This document shows positions 30,590-32,337 of a DNA stretch of 32,337 nucleotides, one piece after another; within the stretch, counting starts at the first letter, position 1; each line of letters opens with the position of its first letter. The stretch lies in the NCBI GenBank assembly GCA_030595715.1, contig JAUVCN010000024.1, forward strand, positions 1 through 32,337, in the 5' to 3' direction. Origin of the DNA: Thermoplasmatales archaeon. Lineage in GTDB: Archaea > Thermoplasmatota > Penumbrarchaeia > Penumbrarchaeales > Penumbrarchaeaceae. The notes below the pieces were generated by a model. The model did no database searches, was not told the DNA's origin, and saw nothing but the letters and a program-made list of their open reading frames with translations. The translations under genes and the position numbers were made by a program.

Positions 30590-30864
30590 AGTTCAAGCCC
30601 CTTGGAAATTGCCTTTCTTAGATTTGGATTAGGATTGAATATCCAGGTTATCCCATCAGCTGTGAAAATGATCTTGTTACTTTCTTGGAGATATCTTAAA
30701 ATGATCTTGAGTTTGTTGTGATTTACCTTTCTTGGGAGTCTTCTTTTCAACTCCGCAACTTTAATCACACTTTCATCAATATTCCGAAGTACCTCTTCCA
30801 CCATGATCACGGTATTCAATGTGGGTGCATGTTCAAGCATCGGAATAGCATCAGAGGATATCAT
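30586..30864 (-). CDS. Winged-helix antitoxin of the RelE-type pair
   Basis: The 92-aa protein has a winged-helix pattern: LNTVIMVEEVLRNIDESVIKVAELKRRLPRKVNHNKLKIILRYLQESNKIIFTADGITWIFNPN. The recognition helix is NHNKLKIILRYLQ and the wing IIFTADGITWIF. It overlaps the toxin start by 4 nt and ends in the conserved-looking KGLEL. As antitoxin it should repress the operon and neutralise a RelE-like toxin. A perfect ribosome-binding site (AAGGTGAT) is 3 nt before ATG 30864, unusual in this mostly leaderless window; TATA-like CTTATTTAGAT lies ~30 nt upstream. With the toxin truncated, it may now serve only as regulator or anti-addiction factor. Confidence 0.72.
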   Translation of the reverse strand: MISSDAIPMLEHAPTLNTVIMVEEVLRNIDESVIKVAELKRRLPRKVNHNKLKIILRYLQESNKIIFTADGITWIFNPNPNLRKAISKGLEL

Positions 30865-30906
30865 GATATCACCTTTTGTTACTATGATGTATCTAAATAA
30901 GACTGT

Positions 30907-30967
30907 TATATGCTTAATCCTTTCTAACAGATGTTCAATAACAATATTTGATTAAGAGTTGCATATA
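30907..30967. repeat. Long inverted repeat between TA pair and IS110
   Basis: TATATGC-TTAATC (30907-30919) pairs with GATTAA-gagtt-GCATATA (30950-30967): 13 base pairs with a 5-nt bulge and a 30-nt loop. It lies just upstream of the antitoxin promoter. It could be an operator, a small hairpin RNA or the former end of an inserted element. Confidence 0.5.
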
Positions 30968-30999
30968 GCATGGATAAACAATTCCCAGACCCCCTGAGG

Positions 31000-31109
31000 A
31001 GGCAAATCTGATAAAGAAGAAAGGTGTTGCCTAAAATGGACGGAACGTGTTATTAAAGACTATCGGCGAGGGGGGGTCGGTGTTCAGGAAACAGCATTCG
31101 CACTGAACA
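31000..31109 (-). other. Two large-looped hairpins at the IS110 downstream end (possible guide RNA)
   Basis: On the transposase strand, CTGAACA and TGTTCAG form a 7-bp stem (31081-31087 with 31103-31109) around a 15-nt loop. AGGCAA (31000-31005) and TTGCCT (31027-31032) form a 6-bp stem around 21 nt. IS110/IS1111 elements encode a bridge or seek RNA in a non-coding end, with loops that pair with target and donor DNA. Two G runs (GGGGGGG) flank the first hairpin. The right-end identity and function are inference. Confidence 0.35.
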
Positions 31110-31152
31110 AGGGGGGGTATTATCATACCATTTATGCGTAAAATATCAAATC

Positions 31153-32337
31153 TCAATCAGATTTGAAATTCTCAGGTACTACGAAATTTTTCTGATTTTT
31201 CTCAACAGTATACACCAACATAACCAACTTACGTGAACAAGCAATAATAGATGTCCAGTGAGATTTTCCTTTACTCCTCATCTCATAGTACTTTTGCTTG
31301 ATCACTGGATTATGCTTGATTGATATCATTGCTGCATTCAACAATGATGTCCTGAGATACTTGTTGCCTCGCCTGGAAATATGGCCATGCCGATACGCCA
31401 TCTTGCCAGACTGGGATACTACCGGATCCAGACCAGCATAGGCAGCAACAGAATCCCTGTTCTTGAAACGGTTCACATCACCCAGCATACCAAGGATGGT
31501 TGCTCCAGTGACGTAACCAATGCCAGGGATGGACATTGCATACGGCTTATACTGATCAATCGCTTTGTGTATGTTTTTTTCAATATGTTTTCTCTGTTCA
31601 AGCAACATATCATACTGACCAAGGATATGCTTGACGTTCATCACAAGAGGTCTCTTGTAATGCTCCGGACAGGTTGAATTCTTGAATGCGTCCAATACAG
31701 ATCTCATCCTGGATTGTCTGGTGTCCCTTCTATTGTTGTTCCTGATGAATATCTGTTCAAGTTCTTCCTCAGATATTTCAAACAGTTTGGTATGTTTTAT
31801 GGTTTTTTTCAGTATCTGAAGAGATGTTACCGAAGTGATATCCTTGAACACCTCATCATACCCTGGACACAATACGGTTAAAGCTGTCCTCAGCTCCAAT
31901 TTCAATACAGAGATCTTCTCAACAATACGATGATATGATGTTGCCAACTCCTTCATTTCCAACTTACCAGGGTCATTATTAAACCGTAAATTATTCTCTA
32001 TCAGGTCCAGTTTCACAGCATCGGCTATCACTTCTGCATCTACTTTGTCTGTTTTAGTTTTCCGAATTCTTCTCTGTCTGAGAGCATAGGTCTCCAGAGG
32101 ATTGTACAATCTCACATGGTATTCCTTATCAATGAGATAATGCAAAAGGTTCCTGTGGTAGACTCCAGTTGCTTCCATTGCGATCAATGGTTTTCTATCA
32201 ACAGATAATGATTGAATATCGTTTATCAGGCGATCCATATCATGTTTTTTCTGTTGATATGTTCTTGCTTTGATCAGCTTCTGGCCGTTCTCATCCTTGA
32301 TACATACATCGAATTTGATCTTCGATATATCTATTCC
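31153..32337 (-). CDS. IS110-family transposase (5' end outside window)
   Basis: The frame continues to the window edge: upstream of the track's ATG (32238) it encodes GIDISKIKFDVCI, the first Asp of the DEDD motif, so the gene is longer than the 361 aa shown. Further motifs are AMEATGVYHRNLL (Glu) and TKTDKVDAEVIADA (Asp pair) in the RuvC-like N-terminal half. The C-terminal Transposase_20 half has the helix-hairpin PYAMSIPGIGYVTGATIL, AAYAGLDPVVSQSGK (with the catalytic Ser) and HISRRGNKYLR. IS110 enzymes recombine DNA through a guide RNA and both catalytic parts. All motifs are intact, so it may be active. Confidence 0.93.
   Translation of the reverse strand, partial: GIDISKIKFDVCIKDENGQKLIKARTYQQKKHDMDRLINDIQSLSVDRKPLIAMEATGVYHRNLLHYLIDKEYHVRLYNPLETYALRQRRIRKTKTDKVDAEVIADAVKLDLIENNLRFNNDPGKLEMKELATSYHRIVEKISVLKLELRTALTVLCPGYDEVFKDITSVTSLQILKKTIKHTKLFEISEEELEQIFIRNNNRRDTRQSRMRSVLDAFKNSTCPEHYKRPLVMNVKHILGQYDMLLEQRKHIEKNIHKAIDQYKPYAMSIPGIGYVTGATILGMLGDVNRFKNRDSVAAYAGLDPVVSQSGKMAYRHGHISRRGNKYLRTSLLNAAMISIKHNPVIKQKYYEMRSKGKSHWTSIIACSRKLVMLVYTVEKNQKNFVVPENFKSD

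Larger units (their letters stand above)
30999..32337 (-). mobile_element. IS110-family insertion sequence, truncated by the window
   Basis: The transposase gene defines the element, but neither end is fixed. The left limit given is only the limit of the structured region; IS110 elements lack terminal inverted repeats and often make no target duplication, so the boundary cannot be called from one copy. The upstream end is beyond position 32337. The right-hand 288 bp up to the antitoxin gene (30865-31152) contain no gene. Confidence 0.6.

Noticed and set aside
31070-31118. Two runs of seven G flanking the IS110 hairpin
   Set aside because: They could suggest a G-quadruplex, but two isolated runs on one strand cannot form one alone, and homopolymer length may be a sequencing artefact.

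Overview
The window is a chromosomal segment of an archaeon. The lipid enzyme is a geranylgeranylglyceryl-phosphate synthase, the signal peptidase has the Ser/His/Asp (S26B) arrangement, and the translation-quality-control gene is an archaeal NFACT/RqcH. Most genes have a TATA-like box about 24-33 nt before the start codon, so many transcripts look leaderless. Gene content (membrane-anchored C25 peptidase, PKD and DUF11-like proteins, tryptophanase, FeoA, IS110) fits a Thermoplasmatota lineage from anoxic sediment, but that placement is inference from gene content only. No rRNA, tRNA or CRISPR array was recognised.

Layout. 1-3010: a tandem winged-helix regulator behind a 51-bp nested palindrome, then a VapBC toxin-antitoxin pair lying between a radical SAM gene and a second copy of that gene's last ~180 bp. 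3.0-7.5 kb: a GNAT-YoaP acetyltransferase, small membrane and lipoprotein genes, a pentapeptide-repeat protein with an unlisted zinc-binding microprotein behind it, an Lrp/AsnC regulator, a decayed ORF and a methyltransferase. 7.6-10.4 kb: a membrane-anchored alpha/beta hydrolase, AlkD-like and Tag DNA glycosylases, and a cold-shock protein. 10.6-15.4 kb: tryptophanase, YjbR-like and CinA-domain proteins, and NFACT. 15.4-21.0 kb: a five-repeat DUF11-like protein, signal peptidase I, a PfkB kinase and a PKD-type surface protein. 21.3-23.6 kb: GGGP synthase translationally coupled to MGMT, feoA under a perfect DtxR/IdeR-type operator, and two small unknown genes. 23.7-30.4 kb: a double-anchored surface protein overlapping tail-to-tail with a C25 (gingipain-like) peptidase, then a 994-aa protein joining receiver-like domains to a PEP-synthase N-terminal (ATP-grasp) domain. 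30.4-32.3 kb: a degraded RelE-type toxin with an intact antitoxin, then an IS110-family transposase running off the window, whose downstream end carries two large-looped hairpins.

Themes. Three alkylation-repair enzymes (AlkD, Tag, MGMT) suggest active defence against base alkylation. Surface protein export and processing is represented by signal peptidase, C25 peptidase and three anchored extracellular proteins. Convergent genes are packed extremely tightly: two pairs share a TGATCA double stop and one pair overlaps. Mobile or selfish modules (VapBC, RelE-type pair, IS110) sit at the two ends. The features most worth follow-up are the gene-tail duplication around vapBC, the possible guide-RNA end of the IS110 element, the receiver/ATP-grasp fusion and the feoA operator.
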